NCBI RefSeq assembly: GCF_031181385.1
Contig: NZ_JAPSKV010000010.1
Span: 78,322-142,321, forward strand
DNA length: 64,000 nucleotides
Reading direction: 5' to 3'
Source: Fredinandcohnia onubensis
GTDB lineage: Bacteria; Bacillota; Bacilli; Bacillales; Bacillaceae_L
Under the pieces are notes generated by a model that made no database searches, was not told the origin of the DNA, and saw only the letters and a program-made list of their open reading frames with translations. Each line of letters begins with the position of its first letter. Positions within the stretch are counted from its first letter, which is position 1. Below are positions 15,391 through 25,412 of this stretch, piece by piece. A program made the translations under genes and the position numbers.

Positions 15391-16646
15391 ATAGCATCAC
15401 CTCTTTTCGGAAAGCTAAAAACAGCTGCGGTCAGCATCACCAAACCAAAGCCCACTAAATAAAAAATATGATGTGTAATTGCGGAAAGTTCCACTCCTTG
15501 AAGCAATTGTAATAATGCGGTCATTCCTGCACCATTTGGCGTAAAATTACCCAACATTCCAATGACAGATGAAGTTTCAGCAATCGGCGTAAAACTACCA
15601 CCTAAAAAGGCAAAAATCGAAACCATCACATTCCCAAAAAAGTTTGACACACCTTCTGAGTCGATTCGGAAGTTTAATGCAGTCAACAATGCACCTACTC
15701 CACCTATCGCAAAGGAAAGTGATAGGTTCACTAAGAGAAACCCGAAAAGATCTTTCCAAACGACATTAAATATGAGAGAAGTAACTCCATATAAAACTGC
15801 TTGTTGTATAATCGCAATCAGTATTACAGAGAAAAAGATACCACCCAGATACGACCATCTTGACGTATTCGATAAGATAATTCGGTTGAACACCTGTAAC
15901 TGCTTTTCACGATAGGCAGATGAGCCAATATGGGAAGCAATAAACATAATAAACATAACGCTCATACCGACGGAATAATATTGCAATGAATTAATCGGTT
16001 CACGCTCGGTAACAGTCTCTGTCTTTCCAAGTTTCACACTATTCATATCTTCTAACTGAATTCCAGCTTTCCCTATTACAGTCATGGAAGAGAGCTGTTT
16101 TTGGAAATTCATAAGGATATCCTCCACTATTTTGGGAGAAATCTGCTTTCCTTCATTTTTATAAAGGGTAATCGTGGCAGATGAAGGTTCATCTAGTAAG
16201 GCAGATGATAAAATATCATATGTGTAATGCTCTGGTATCTCAATAACAGCAGCGTAATGATCATCATTTTTTATTTCATCCAATTTTTCCGCCTTAACTA
16301 CCTCAAGTTTTACAACTTCTTTTAGTTCCTTACTACCAAACATCTCATCTACTAACGTCTGAATTGGACGAAGTTGATTTGCGCTTTGGATTAATGCTGT
16401 TTCTGCTTCCTCTGGCAGTCCCTTCGCTTTGACCTTTTGGATAAACGCTTCAACATCCCCTTGTTCGTTGCTATGATTAATAAATGCCACTTTAGCTGAG
16501 ATTGGTTCTGCGTCCCCACCCATGACCCCACCTAAGGCAAAGCCTAGGATTGCAATAAGGACAAGCGGCATTAGAACTAAAACCAGTAACTCTTGGGGGT
16601 TCCGTCGTAACACTAATAAGTCTTTCTTAATAAATGGAATAATCAT
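15387..16646 (-). CDS. ABC-2 type permease, LnrM-like
   Basis: 419 residues with the same plan as the next gene: helix at about 20-42, a large extracytoplasmic domain to about residue 215, then five to six helices. It starts 12 bases downstream of the ATPase stop. It is the probable partner of the following permease in one exporter complex. Confidence 0.75.
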   Translation of the reverse strand: MIIPFIKKDLLVLRRNPQELLVLVLMPLVLIAILGFALGGVMGGDAEPISAKVAFINHSNEQGDVEAFIQKVKAKGLPEEAETALIQSANQLRPIQTLVDEMFGSKELKEVVKLEVVKAEKLDEIKNDDHYAAVIEIPEHYTYDILSSALLDEPSSATITLYKNEGKQISPKIVEDILMNFQKQLSSMTVIGKAGIQLEDMNSVKLGKTETVTEREPINSLQYYSVGMSVMFIMFIASHIGSSAYREKQLQVFNRIILSNTSRWSYLGGIFFSVILIAIIQQAVLYGVTSLIFNVVWKDLFGFLLVNLSLSFAIGGVGALLTALNFRIDSEGVSNFFGNVMVSIFAFLGGSFTPIAETSSVIGMLGNFTPNGAGMTALLQLLQGVELSAITHHIFYLVGFGLVMLTAAVFSFPKRGDAI

Positions 16647-16657
16647 CCTCTCACCTC

Positions 16658-17590
16658 CTAATCTCTTAACGCTCTACCTGTCAGATGAAGAAATACGTCT
16701 TCTAGTGTTGGCGCTTTTACTTCAACTGATATCAATGTTGTACTCGTTTCCTCAGCTATCTGGGAGATTTTTTGAAACAAATTGTACTCCTTTGGAACAA
16801 TAACAGTTACAACTCGCTCCTGCACCTTTACTTGACGTACGGTTGTATCTGCTTCAAGTAATTGAATAAATTCTTCTTTTACCCGCTCAACCTGAATGGA
16901 AATTGTATTTTCAGAGGATAGAATATTTTTTAACTCTTCCTTCGTACCTGAAGCGATAATATGACCTTTATCCATGATATAAATACGGTCACATAGGAAC
17001 TCGACTTCTTCCATGTAATGACTTGTATATAATACCGTCATTCCACGTTCCTTATTGAGACGTTTTACCGTTTCTAAAATATAATTTCGAGATTGTGGGT
17101 CAATCCCTACCGTTGGCTCATCCATGATAATAATTTCCGGATTATGAAGTAAAGCCACGCCAATATTTAACCTTCTTTTCATACCACCGGAAAATGTTTT
17201 AACTAGATCCTTTCTTCTGTCAGTTAAACCGATTTGCTCTAAAACTTCTTCAATTCGCTGTTTTAATTCAGCACCTTTTAACCTATAAATCTCTCCAAAA
17301 AATCGCAAATTTTCTTCAGCTGATAAATCCGTGTACAATGCAATTTCTTGAGGAACCACTCCTAAAATCTTACGGATATTCTGTGGATTCTTAATCGTAC
17401 TTTCATTTAGTAGCCGCACATCACCAGATGTTGGAACCACCAAGGATGAAAGCATAGAGATGGTCGTAGATTTTCCCGCTCCATTTGGACCAAGCAGACC
17501 CACAATCTCTCCTTTTTCCAAAAACATATTAATCCCCTGTGCAGCATACTTTTGTTTATATTTCTTCGATAAATCAATCACTTCTAACAT
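16658..17590 (-). CDS. ABC transporter ATP-binding protein, LnrL-like
   Basis: 310 residues from the ATG at 17590, which has GGAGG eight bases upstream. The frame stays open to 17803, but that extension is the translated dispersed repeat at 17615-17757 and is not real. It shows Walker A GPNGAGKST (34-42), signature SGGMKRRLNIG, Walker B IIIMDEPTVGID and H-loop YTSHYMEE. A C-terminal domain of about 90 residues follows, as in drug-export ATPases. It heads the ABC operon and energises the two permeases downstream. Confidence 0.88.
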   Translation of the reverse strand: MLEVIDLSKKYKQKYAAQGINMFLEKGEIVGLLGPNGAGKSTTISMLSSLVVPTSGDVRLLNESTIKNPQNIRKILGVVPQEIALYTDLSAEENLRFFGEIYRLKGAELKQRIEEVLEQIGLTDRRKDLVKTFSGGMKRRLNIGVALLHNPEIIIMDEPTVGIDPQSRNYILETVKRLNKERGMTVLYTSHYMEEVEFLCDRIYIMDKGHIIASGTKEELKNILSSENTISIQVERVKEEFIQLLEADTTVRQVKVQERVVTVIVPKEYNLFQKISQIAEETSTTLISVEVKAPTLEDVFLHLTGRALRD

Positions 17591-17614
17591 AACCGTCGCC
17601 TCCTCATAATGCGT

Positions 17615-17757
17615 GTTCAAAAAGGAGGATAAAAAGGACCAAGAAGTTCGAGGCGGCGTAGCTTTGAGTACCGGAACGTATGCAATTAATACGTGAGGAA
17701 CGCAAAAGCAAGCCAACAAAGAAATTCGATGTGTCATTTTTACCGGACTTTTTGAAC
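17615..17757 (-). repeat. Dispersed MITE-like repeat, copy 1 (143 bp)
   Basis: It is bounded by GTTCAAAAAG (17615) and its inverse CTTTTTGAAC (ending 17757). Internal blocks GGACCAAGAAGTTCGAGGCG and GATGTGTCATTTT recur in the element at 48354-48573. One end lies 25 bases from the start codon of the ATPase gene. It carries no transposase and is likely a non-autonomous repeat. The remainder of the 307-base gap is a short AT-rich stretch and a terminator. Confidence 0.8.
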
Positions 17758-17860
17758 ATCCGTTTATAGTTTTATCATAGACTTTCAGGGCCTCTAACAG
17801 CACTATCTAGCGTCACTTGTTTATGTAAAAAACATGACCTGAGTCATTTCTCCATCAAAA

Positions 17861-17893
17861 AAGGGCCATCCACTGATGTTTGGACAACCCATG
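17861..17893 (-). terminator. Terminator of the two-component operon
   Basis: On the minus strand, GGGTTGTCCA pairs with TGGATGGCCC (10 bp, three of them G-T) before T6. It separates the regulator genes from the ABC operon. Confidence 0.65.
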
Positions 17894-17897
17894 TATG

Positions 17898-18527
17898 TTA
17901 TGTAATATCATTTTTCACTGCAAAAATTGCTAGCTGCGTACGATCGCGAAGCCCTAATTTATGTAAGACTTGCGTGATGTGGTTTTTTACCGTACCGACA
18001 GATAGGAATAATTCATCCGCAATTTCCTTATTTGTTTTTCCTTCACCTACTAATCTTGTGATATCTAATTCTCGTGTAGATAAAGGCAATTCAAGTTTTT
18101 TCTCAACCTTGTGTAATAACCGCGGCATAACTTTTGCTGCAACCTCTTCATGAATCGTTAGACCCCCTTGAAAACAACTATAAACCGCATGGATTAGTGT
18201 ATTCTGGTCTGACGTTTTCAGTAAAAAAGCATTTGCCCCGTATTTTAATGCCTGGATTGCGTATTCATCATCATTAAAGGTTGTGAGGATTAAAATCTTT
18301 GCATTAGGCCAACGTTCCTTGATCTTTCTAGTTGCCTCAAGTCCATTCATAACTGGCATTCGGATGTCCATTAACACCACATCAATAACATGTGCCTCCA
18401 TCTTCTTAATTGCTTCTTCCCCATGTTCGGCCTCAGCCACAACACGGATTTTCTCGTCTTGCTCCAACATGAGTTTCAAGCCTTGCCTAACAATCGACTG
18501 GTCTTCTACAATTAACACATTCCACAT
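17898..18527 (-). CDS. NarL-family response regulator, LnrK-like
   Basis: 209 residues. Receiver domain 1-120 has acidic residues 8-9, phospho-acceptor Asp54 (VVLMDIRMP) and Lys104. A LuxR-type helix-turn-helix occupies about 148-205 (LSTRELDITRLVGEGKTNKE, then SVGTVKNHI). It is 15 bases downstream of its kinase gene. It presumably activates the adjacent ABC operon when phosphorylated. Confidence 0.88.
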   Translation of the reverse strand: MWNVLIVEDQSIVRQGLKLMLEQDEKIRVVAEAEHGEEAIKKMEAHVIDVVLMDIRMPVMNGLEATRKIKERWPNAKILILTTFNDDEYAIQALKYGANAFLLKTSDQNTLIHAVYSCFQGGLTIHEEVAAKVMPRLLHKVEKKLELPLSTRELDITRLVGEGKTNKEIADELFLSVGTVKNHITQVLHKLGLRDRTQLAIFAVKNDIT

Positions 18528-18542
18528 GTCCGTTTCCCTCCC

Positions 18543-19625
18543 TTACGTTTTTCCTAACGGAAGTATTCCTTTTATGACAAACTCCTCATCCGTTTGATAG
18601 ACCGTTAGCATTCCCTCCAATTCCTCAACTCGCTTTCGCATATTTGAAAGGCCGAAACCCTCTTTGAACGACTCCTTCTTATAGATTCGATTTTTCATGA
18701 TAAGTTCAATATTTCCGTCTGCTGTTTTCCCAAGTAGCACCTGCACTTCACGTGAGTGGGCATGGCGCATTGCATTTGTAAGTCCTTCCTGGATTACTCT
18801 ATATAGCACCACACTCTGTTCATTTGTGAGCTGTTCCGACAATATACCTTGTTTTGTCGTCAGTTGAACCATAATATGGCTTTCAGCTTCAAGTTTTTTG
18901 ATAAGCTGTAAGATGGTTGCAATTCCTTCATGCTCTCGGTCCTTTAAAGTTCGGACTGCAAAGCGTGTCTCTTCTAAGCTCTCTTTAGCCAATTCCTTTA
19001 AATCATGATAATGTTCTGGACCTTGTTTAATTGAAAGGATCTCCAACTGCATTAACAATGCTGTCAACTTATGCCCAACGGAATCATGAATATCCCTTGC
19101 AATCTTAGTCCTCTCTTGATATCGCGCTTCCTCCTCTGCCACAAGGGCAACTCTTTTTAACTTTCGATATTCCCCAAGCAATTCTTCATAGAGGTTGCGT
19201 TGTTCCTCTCGCTTCGTCCAAAGTTCATTCACCTGAAGGGCAAGAAGGTAGAATAAGAGAAAATAGACATAAACAGATAAATCATTTTTCATCCACAAAA
19301 AGAAGCCCGATAAACAGGCTGCCGTAAAAACAACAAGTCCTTTAAATGGTTGACTTCCTAGTTGAATTGTAGCTAATAAAACAACGTACATTAGTAATAA
19401 AAGTGTAAATGGATTGCCTGATTCAATAACCCCTTGCGTCAGTAGAAGTATGGTTATCGCAACATATAAATAGATTGGCCTTGGTGTGATTTTCAAGAAA
19501 AAATATAAGGTCATAACAACAGCACAAATCATAATTGAATACGCGTTTGGAACCGGCTTTTCAAAAATGAAAAACAACACCCAAAGAACCATTAAACCTG
19601 CCGTTCGCAACATAAATATTTTCAT
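18543..19625 (-). CDS. HisKA_3 sensor histidine kinase, LnrJ-like
   Basis: 360 residues. Five or six membrane helices fill residues 1-133 with almost no external loop, as in intramembrane-sensing kinases. A coiled coil (about 135-170) follows, then the HisKA_3 H-box with His180 (KIARDIHDSVGHKLT) and a HATPase_c domain (about 265-358; N-box VIQEGLTNAMRHA, GFGLSNMRKRVEEL). It partners the downstream NarL-type regulator. The membrane-embedded sensor and the linked exporter suggest detection of membrane-active antibiotics; this is inference. Confidence 0.85.
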   Translation of the reverse strand: MKIFMLRTAGLMVLWVLFFIFEKPVPNAYSIMICAVVMTLYFFLKITPRPIYLYVAITILLLTQGVIESGNPFTLLLLMYVVLLATIQLGSQPFKGLVVFTAACLSGFFLWMKNDLSVYVYFLLFYLLALQVNELWTKREEQRNLYEELLGEYRKLKRVALVAEEEARYQERTKIARDIHDSVGHKLTALLMQLEILSIKQGPEHYHDLKELAKESLEETRFAVRTLKDREHEGIATILQLIKKLEAESHIMVQLTTKQGILSEQLTNEQSVVLYRVIQEGLTNAMRHAHSREVQVLLGKTADGNIELIMKNRIYKKESFKEGFGLSNMRKRVEELEGMLTVYQTDEEFVIKGILPLGKT

Positions 19626-19694
19626 AGCATCCCTACTTTCATTCTAATTTCAAGTTACTAGAAAATTATGGGTGCGGCAAGTGTTTTTGCAAAC

Positions 19695-19730
19695 AAAAAA
19701 GCCCATCTGATCAAAGTCAAATGAGCTTTT
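19695..19730 (-). terminator. Terminator of the wal operon
   Basis: GCCCATCTGA (19701-19710) pairs with TCAAATGAGC (19717-19726) with two G-T pairs, and T6 follows on the minus strand. Confidence 0.7.
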
Positions 19731-19732
19731 TC

Positions 19733-20527
19733 TTATACAAAGGCTAGTTTTGTAGGTAGCTTAGGATCTGTATCATACAAATCGAATTGTTCGCCGACAA
19801 CATAACCCTTACTTTCTAAAGTTTGCTTAACCGACATACGTGCTAAATCCTTTAAATTATTATCTTTACTTAGATGAGCTAAGTAGATTCGTTTCGTGTT
19901 ATCCCCAATTACATCTGACATTGCTAACGCTGCATCCTCATTCGAAACATGTCCAACATCACTTAAAATACGTCGCTTAATACTCCAGGGATAATGGCCC
20001 ATTTGAAGCATAGACACATCGTGGTTGCTTTCAAATACATACGCATCCGCATTTTCAATGGTGCCTTTCATCCGGTCACTGACATAGCCCGTATCCGTAA
20101 TTAAAACAACCTTTTTTCCTTCATTGTGGAACACATAAAACATCGGTTCAGCCGCATCATGGGAAACACCGAATGATTCAACATCCATATTTCCAAATGT
20201 CTTTACTGTCCCCATTCTAAAAATAAACTTCTGTTCCGTCGGAATTTCCCCAATATTACGCTCCATCGCATTCCATGTCTTTTCATTCGCATAGATGGGA
20301 AGCTTGTACTTTCTCGCCAGTACACCAAGCCCCTTAATATGGTCACTATGCTCATGTGTCACAAGAATCCCGGAAAGATGCTTAATTTCTTTGTTGATTT
20401 CTTTAAATAACAGTTCTAGTTGTTTACCACTTAACCCGGCATCTACAAGCAAGGAATGCTTGTCTGTTCCAACATAGAACGCATTTCCTGTGCTCCCGCT
20501 AGCAAGCACACTAAAATGCAACCCCAT
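19733..20527 (-). CDS. walJ: WalJ (YycJ), metallo-beta-lactamase-fold hydrolase
   Basis: 264 residues. The metallo-beta-lactamase motif THEHSDH (from residue 58) plus later metal ligands (the Asp in LITDTGY and a His near the C-terminus, YLAHLS) indicate a two-metal hydrolase. In B. subtilis and relatives it is the last gene of walRKHIJ and resembles a 5'-3' nuclease involved in DNA repair. Its link with wall signalling is positional. It starts six bases after walI. Confidence 0.92.
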   Translation of the reverse strand: MGLHFSVLASGSTGNAFYVGTDKHSLLVDAGLSGKQLELLFKEINKEIKHLSGILVTHEHSDHIKGLGVLARKYKLPIYANEKTWNAMERNIGEIPTEQKFIFRMGTVKTFGNMDVESFGVSHDAAEPMFYVFHNEGKKVVLITDTGYVSDRMKGTIENADAYVFESNHDVSMLQMGHYPWSIKRRILSDVGHVSNEDAALAMSDVIGDNTKRIYLAHLSKDNNLKDLARMSVKQTLESKGYVVGEQFDLYDTDPKLPTKLAFV

Positions 20528-20533
20528 AGTCGT

Positions 20534-21310
20534 TCACTCCGTCTTATATAAAATTTGTCCTTCGATGGCATTGACATAAATATGTGTTTCGTCGTCTATG
20601 ATAACATGCCAAGCTGGAGCCAATAACTGCGATTCTGAATAGGGGACAAGTGGGTAATACCCAATTTCCACCTTAGATACATGGCTACCTGATTTTAGAT
20701 GGAAATTATTAAAAAGGTTTTCTAGAGTTTCCATTGGCTTAATTAACTCCTCCAGCTCATGCTCTTCAAATTCAGGAATTAATGTTTGCTCATAGGACGT
20801 TACCTCATGGTCCTTATTCAGATACAAATAAATGACACCACTTATATTTGCTGATTGTCCAAAGACCTTGTAATTTTGATATTGTTGAATTAAAACAATC
20901 GTTCCAGTTTCTTCATCCACTTCCCAAACGGTATATTTGTCACCCGATAGGATATGATCCTTCACAAATTGTTCGATTTTCATTTGATCTGTTAAAGAAA
21001 GCTTAATAGGATCAGTAAACGTAGCCTTTAGTATACCAGCAGTATCAATATTTACATCCTGATTTTTAAGAGTTTTAACATCCTCCTCTGTAAAAACCTT
21101 GACCTTCCCACTAATATAGCTTAATTCCTCCGGTTCCTTTGGCAAAACCTCATACGTGATGTCCTCTTCTGCTAGTTTTTCTTCAATACTTAATTCTTTT
21201 AACAAATCGAGTTGACTGCTATCCCTTTTTTGAATAAGCTGATATCCTAAAAAGATGTTGAGAATCAAGAAGGTAATGATAAATAAAGACTTGGTTTTAC
21301 TCCAATCCAT
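20534..21310 (-). CDS. walI: WalI (YycI), regulator of WalK
   Basis: 258 residues: a single N-terminal membrane anchor (about 8-23, LFIITFLILNIFLGYQL) and a YycI-type extracytoplasmic domain. With WalH it binds the WalK membrane region and restrains its kinase activity. Its start overlaps the walH stop by 14 bases, so the two are coupled. Confidence 0.92.
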   Translation of the reverse strand: MDWSKTKSLFIITFLILNIFLGYQLIQKRDSSQLDLLKELSIEEKLAEEDITYEVLPKEPEELSYISGKVKVFTEEDVKTLKNQDVNIDTAGILKATFTDPIKLSLTDQMKIEQFVKDHILSGDKYTVWEVDEETGTIVLIQQYQNYKVFGQSANISGVIYLYLNKDHEVTSYEQTLIPEFEEHELEELIKPMETLENLFNNFHLKSGSHVSKVEIGYYPLVPYSESQLLAPAWHVIIDDETHIYVNAIEGQILYKTE

Positions 21311-22634
21311 CTTTATGTCCTCCTAAATCCTCATTCTTTATCTCAACCTTGTTCCAACTTCCATTATACCTGTAAGTCCAAATCGGTTGAAGTGAAACAA
21401 ACTGGGAATTATCTTCATTCTCTACAAGGTCATAAGCAACTGTCACACCCTCGAGCAATTCAGGATTAAAATTCCGCATGCTTGTAATAACCTCCATCAC
21501 CTTTTCGCCCTTTGGTAGTCTTGTCTTAATTGAGTCCAAATCAATTCGCAAGTTTATGGAAGGATGAATATACCTCGCTATATCATTGTTATCCCATTCT
21601 TGGATAATATCTGCTAGTCGACTAAAAACAGGAATATTATTTACATAGAGTTTAAAAACGGTCGTTTGACTCTCTTTACTCCAGCTAAAAAAGCGATAAT
21701 CATCTGTCCATCCAACATGTTCATTTACAAAGTCAATGCTTGTTTGAATTAAATCTGTTGTCTGTGCTGGTTCTCCACTTATTCTTGTTGGATTAATGAA
21801 CATAATATATTTTTGATTATTATAGACTCTTAGTAATCTTGTTCCATCGGTATGAACTTCACCGGTAGTGAGCATATCCCCCTTTACAAGACTTGAGTTG
21901 GTGAATAAACGATCTATGAAGGTATCAATTTCAATCGCATCAATATAATAATCAACACGTTCTACAATCGTTGTGTCCTTTGGCAAGTAGACTGAATTCG
22001 TATCTGATAGTTCATATTCTATTTGCTCAGGATATCTCGTCGCCGTTGTAAAGAAGTCTTTTCGAAATTCCCTTGTAAGTCTGCTATTGACACGGCCCTT
22101 ATACACCAAGTTGTCACCTGTGGACACAAAATATATATTCCCTTCGCCGTTGTTTTCTGAATTGACATCAATTACAAATCGGTCAAACGAAATGGAGGAA
22201 TGGTCCTTATCATTAATATTAATAAACAATGATTTATAAAGCTGCAGCGGAAACGGATTAGGAAAGTATATTTCAACATGTCCATTTTGATTCAAAAAAT
22301 CTGCTAAACCTTGATCCTGAACAGTATGTGTGATGTTTTGGACCTCACGAATTTCCCAAGGCCTAAGCTCTTTCATGACTCGGTTCAGTTCTGTCTCGTT
22401 AAAAGTCCCAAAATGGTGACCATCAATATGATATAGAATTTTAGTTGGCTTAATAATTTGAGAGGTGTCCTTTGTAATATTTGTCGTTACTTCCGCTACT
22501 AAGTCATCATCTGATTCTCCTAAGTTCTTGTATTCGGGCTGATACGTCCACAAAGACCATGTAAGAACAATGCTAGAAAGCACTAAGATGATTAATATTG
22601 TTGTTTTAATTGATTCATACTTCATCCCAATCAT
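21297..22634 (-). CDS. walH: WalH (YycH), regulator of WalK
   Basis: 445 residues with one N-terminal helix (about 8-27) and a large YycH extracytoplasmic domain. It partners WalI in holding WalK in check. It overlaps the walK stop by 20 bases, in keeping with the tight operon. Confidence 0.92.
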   Translation of the reverse strand: MIGMKYESIKTTILIILVLSSIVLTWSLWTYQPEYKNLGESDDDLVAEVTTNITKDTSQIIKPTKILYHIDGHHFGTFNETELNRVMKELRPWEIREVQNITHTVQDQGLADFLNQNGHVEIYFPNPFPLQLYKSLFININDKDHSSISFDRFVIDVNSENNGEGNIYFVSTGDNLVYKGRVNSRLTREFRKDFFTTATRYPEQIEYELSDTNSVYLPKDTTIVERVDYYIDAIEIDTFIDRLFTNSSLVKGDMLTTGEVHTDGTRLLRVYNNQKYIMFINPTRISGEPAQTTDLIQTSIDFVNEHVGWTDDYRFFSWSKESQTTVFKLYVNNIPVFSRLADIIQEWDNNDIARYIHPSINLRIDLDSIKTRLPKGEKVMEVITSMRNFNPELLEGVTVAYDLVENEDNSQFVSLQPIWTYRYNGSWNKVEIKNEDLGGHKDGLE

Positions 22635-24450
22635 CCTCTAAACCATCTTGATTCACATTGATTGGTAGGGTAAAGAAAATAGTTGTTCCAACTCCTTCTT
22701 CACTTTCAGCCCAAATCCTACCTCCATGAGCAACAACCATCTCTTTGGCAATAGCAAGCCCTAACCCTGTTCCTCCTAATTTACGGGTACGTGCTTTATC
22801 GACTCGGTAAAATCGCTCAAAAATTCGATTGATGTTATCCTTCGGTATTCCAACACCCTGGTCACTTACACTTACGGTGATTTCACCGTTTGATTCAGCT
22901 ACTTGGAAGGTAACCGTTCCTCCCTCGGGTGAATATTTCAAAGCATTTGAAATAATATTATCGAGAACTTGTGTCATCTTGTCTTGATCGATTTCCAGAT
23001 AAATTGGCTTCTCAGGTAAATTACGAATAAAAGAGATATGCTGCTCCCTTGTCATTTCAAAACGGTCAATGATTCGGTGGAAGTACTTTGTAAAATCAAT
23101 CAAATCCTTGGATAAACGGTAATCCTTACTATCTAGTTTTGATAACTTCAGCAAGTCATTGACCAACCTAATCATCCGTTCTGTTTCAGTTTGTGTTACA
23201 TGTAAAAATTGAGGCGCAATCTTTTCATCCTGCCAAGCACCATCTGCCAGTGCTTCAAGATAGCTCCGCATTGTCGTTAATGGTGTTCGTAGTTCATGTG
23301 ATACATTTGCTACAAACTCTCGTCTTTCACCTTCAATCTTCTCTTGCTCGGTTACATCATATAGGACAGCAATTAGACCATTGATAATGCCTGATTCCTT
23401 TTTAATAACTGAAAAACTAACCTTTATAATGTATTGCTTTTTATGCGTACTAAAATCAAGGATTTCCGTATCAATATCGTGAACAAGCTGCTCAAATGTA
23501 TATTGTTCATCTAATCCTAAGACGGAAACAATTGATTGATCAAGGACTGTTTCACGTGAAACATCTAGCATGTCGATTGCAGGCGTATTGATTAAGATAA
23601 TCCGACCCTTTTTATCGGTTGCAATTACCCCATCTGTCATATGGGCAAGGACAGAAGAGAGCTTACGACGTTCCCCTTCTGTTGTCGCTTGTGCATCTTG
23701 TATTTTTTTTGATAAATTGTTGAAAGTCATTGCAAGTTGACCAATCTCGTCCTGGCCAAATACTTTCACCTTTTTTGAAAAATTCCCTCTTCCTAATTCT
23801 AAAACATGCTTTCTCATTGCTGAAATTGGTCTTGTAATCGTTTGAGCAACAAAGATTCCAAGGATTGCCGTAATCGCCATGGCAATTCCAGTACCCGTTA
23901 CAAAGATATCATTGATTTCCTTAATGTCATCATAGACATTTTCCATCCTTGCGGTTAAAAAGATCGCGCCGATGATATCTCCATTCGAACGAATCGGTGT
24001 TGAGGATACATACATCCGATCATACGTAGCCTCATCTAAGCGCACATCATCTGGGTTGTCACCAAGCAATAACGTACGTTTGACCGAATCCTCATTCGTT
24101 TTCCGTCCAACAATCCCTTGACTGTATGGGTTTGAGCTTCCAACTACACGACTTTTATTATCGATAACCCGAATCTCCTGGATATCTTCAGACTCATAGT
24201 CCTGCAAAATATTTCGGATATCTTTTTCTAATGTAGAAGGATCTTCCCTCTCTTTATTCATCTCCTGCTCAATACTAAAGGCAAGTATATTGACCCGTTC
24301 ATTTAAGGACACTTTAAAATTTTCTACCAACCGCAACTCCAATTTGCCTATAAAATAAACACCGATAATTTGCATCGCAATTAATATTAAAAGCAAATAG
24401 ATGAGTGCAAATTTAAAATGAATGGATTGAAAAAAACCTAGTCTTTTCAT
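22615..24450 (-). CDS. walK: WalK (YycG), essential cell-wall sensor histidine kinase
   Basis: 611 residues in the full WalK order: helix 1 (about 13-34), extracytoplasmic PAS (about 36-180), helix 2 (about 183-204), HAMP (205-258), PAS (about 262-370), HisKA with His385 (ANVSHELRTPL), HATPase_c to about 598. His270 and Asp273 in the PAS domain fall where S. aureus WalK has zinc ligands His271 and Asp274. A perfect parS site lies inside the coding sequence. It phosphorylates WalR, nine bases upstream in the operon, and controls autolysins. Confidence 0.95.
   Translation of the reverse strand: MKRLGFFQSIHFKFALIYLLLILIAMQIIGVYFIGKLELRLVENFKVSLNERVNILAFSIEQEMNKEREDPSTLEKDIRNILQDYESEDIQEIRVIDNKSRVVGSSNPYSQGIVGRKTNEDSVKRTLLLGDNPDDVRLDEATYDRMYVSSTPIRSNGDIIGAIFLTARMENVYDDIKEINDIFVTGTGIAMAITAILGIFVAQTITRPISAMRKHVLELGRGNFSKKVKVFGQDEIGQLAMTFNNLSKKIQDAQATTEGERRKLSSVLAHMTDGVIATDKKGRIILINTPAIDMLDVSRETVLDQSIVSVLGLDEQYTFEQLVHDIDTEILDFSTHKKQYIIKVSFSVIKKESGIINGLIAVLYDVTEQEKIEGERREFVANVSHELRTPLTTMRSYLEALADGAWQDEKIAPQFLHVTQTETERMIRLVNDLLKLSKLDSKDYRLSKDLIDFTKYFHRIIDRFEMTREQHISFIRNLPEKPIYLEIDQDKMTQVLDNIISNALKYSPEGGTVTFQVAESNGEITVSVSDQGVGIPKDNINRIFERFYRVDKARTRKLGGTGLGLAIAKEMVVAHGGRIWAESEEGVGTTIFFTLPINVNQDGLEDDWDEV
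23548..23563. promoter_or_regulatory. parS site 1 (inside walK)
   Basis: TGTTTCACGTGAAACA is a perfect 16-bp palindrome and an exact match to the Spo0J/ParB site. Confidence 0.95.
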
Positions 24451-24458
24451 TTTTGGAT

Positions 24459-25166
24459 TTACTCCTGATCAGGGTTTCGTAAATAGTAGCCCACTCCACG
24501 TCTTGTGACAATCCATGTTGGATGACTCGGACTGTCTTCAATTTTTTCACGTAAGCGGCGTACGGTTACATCAACTGTACGTACATCTCCAAAATAATCA
24601 TATCCCCATACCGTTTGTAATAAATGCTCTCGTGTCATTACTTGACCAAGGTGTTTGGCTAAATAGTGCAACAGTTCAAATTCACGATGTGTTAATTCGA
24701 TTGTCTCTCCACGTTTACTCACCACATAGGCATCTGGATGGATGACAAGGGAACCCACAGCAATCTCACTTGTTGTTTCCTGGCTAACTGCCTCAGAAAT
24801 TTGTTGGTGTCTTCGAAGGTTTGCCTTTACCCTTGCAAGCAGTTCTCTCGTACTAAAAGGCTTTGTAACATAGTCGTCAGCTCCTAGCTCAAGCCCTAAT
24901 ACTTTATCAATTTCAGAGTCCTTTGCTGTTAGCATAACGATCGGCATATCATACTTTTTTCGTACCTCTCGACAAACCTCCATGCCATCTTTATGTGGAA
25001 GCATGATATCAAGCAGAATGAGGTCAGGATTTACTTCCTCTACTTTTTCTAAAGCCTCATTTCCATCATAGGCACAAACGACTTTATAACCTTCCTTTTC
25101 AAGATTAAATTGTAATATATCCGCAATTGGTTTCTCATCATCAACTACAAGAATTACTTTTTCCAT
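24459..25166 (-). CDS. walR: WalR (YycF), essential OmpR-family response regulator
   Basis: 235 residues. The receiver has Asp9-Asp10, phospho-acceptor Asp53 (LILLDIMLP) and Lys102 (VTKPFS). A winged-helix OmpR domain occupies about 132-232 and ends with [13 protein letters not shown] and GVGYYLR. First gene of walRKHIJ. It binds pairs of TGTWAH hexamers and controls autolysin and wall-turnover genes. Confidence 0.96.
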   Translation of the reverse strand: MEKVILVVDDEKPIADILQFNLEKEGYKVVCAYDGNEALEKVEEVNPDLILLDIMLPHKDGMEVCREVRKKYDMPIVMLTAKDSEIDKVLGLELGADDYVTKPFSTRELLARVKANLRRHQQISEAVSQETTSEIAVGSLVIHPDAYVVSKRGETIELTHREFELLHYLAKHLGQVMTREHLLQTVWGYDYFGDVRTVDVTVRRLREKIEDSPSHPTWIVTRRGVGYYLRNPDQE

Positions 25167-25374
25167 TCACTTTTTCTCCTTCACAATGAAATAAAAACCT
25201 TTACTACAGTTTTCATATTATATAGTTCGAATTGTTCCTTTTATTTTGTTCCTTTACTTCTAACTTTAGCAGAAAAAGGGAGGTATATCATCAGAAGTGT
25301 AAAAAAAACCAGTGATATAGGTCGTCCGTCCAATCTCTACTTCCATTTTATCGTTCTTTATACTTATGAAAAAA

Positions 25375-25397
25375 GCCTTCAGCATCATGCTGAAGGC
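25375..25397 (-). terminator. Terminator of the M23 peptidase gene
   Basis: GCCTTCAGCAT and ATGCTGAAGGC form a perfect 11-bp stem with a one-base centre, and T7 follows on the minus strand. Confidence 0.85.
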
Positions 25398-25412
25398 GTA
25401 TATTGGAAATTA

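Noticed and set aside
17591..17803. 71-codon N-terminal extension of the ABC ATPase frame
   Set aside because: It is the translation of the dispersed repeat; a GGAGG site sits eight bases before the ATG at 17590.
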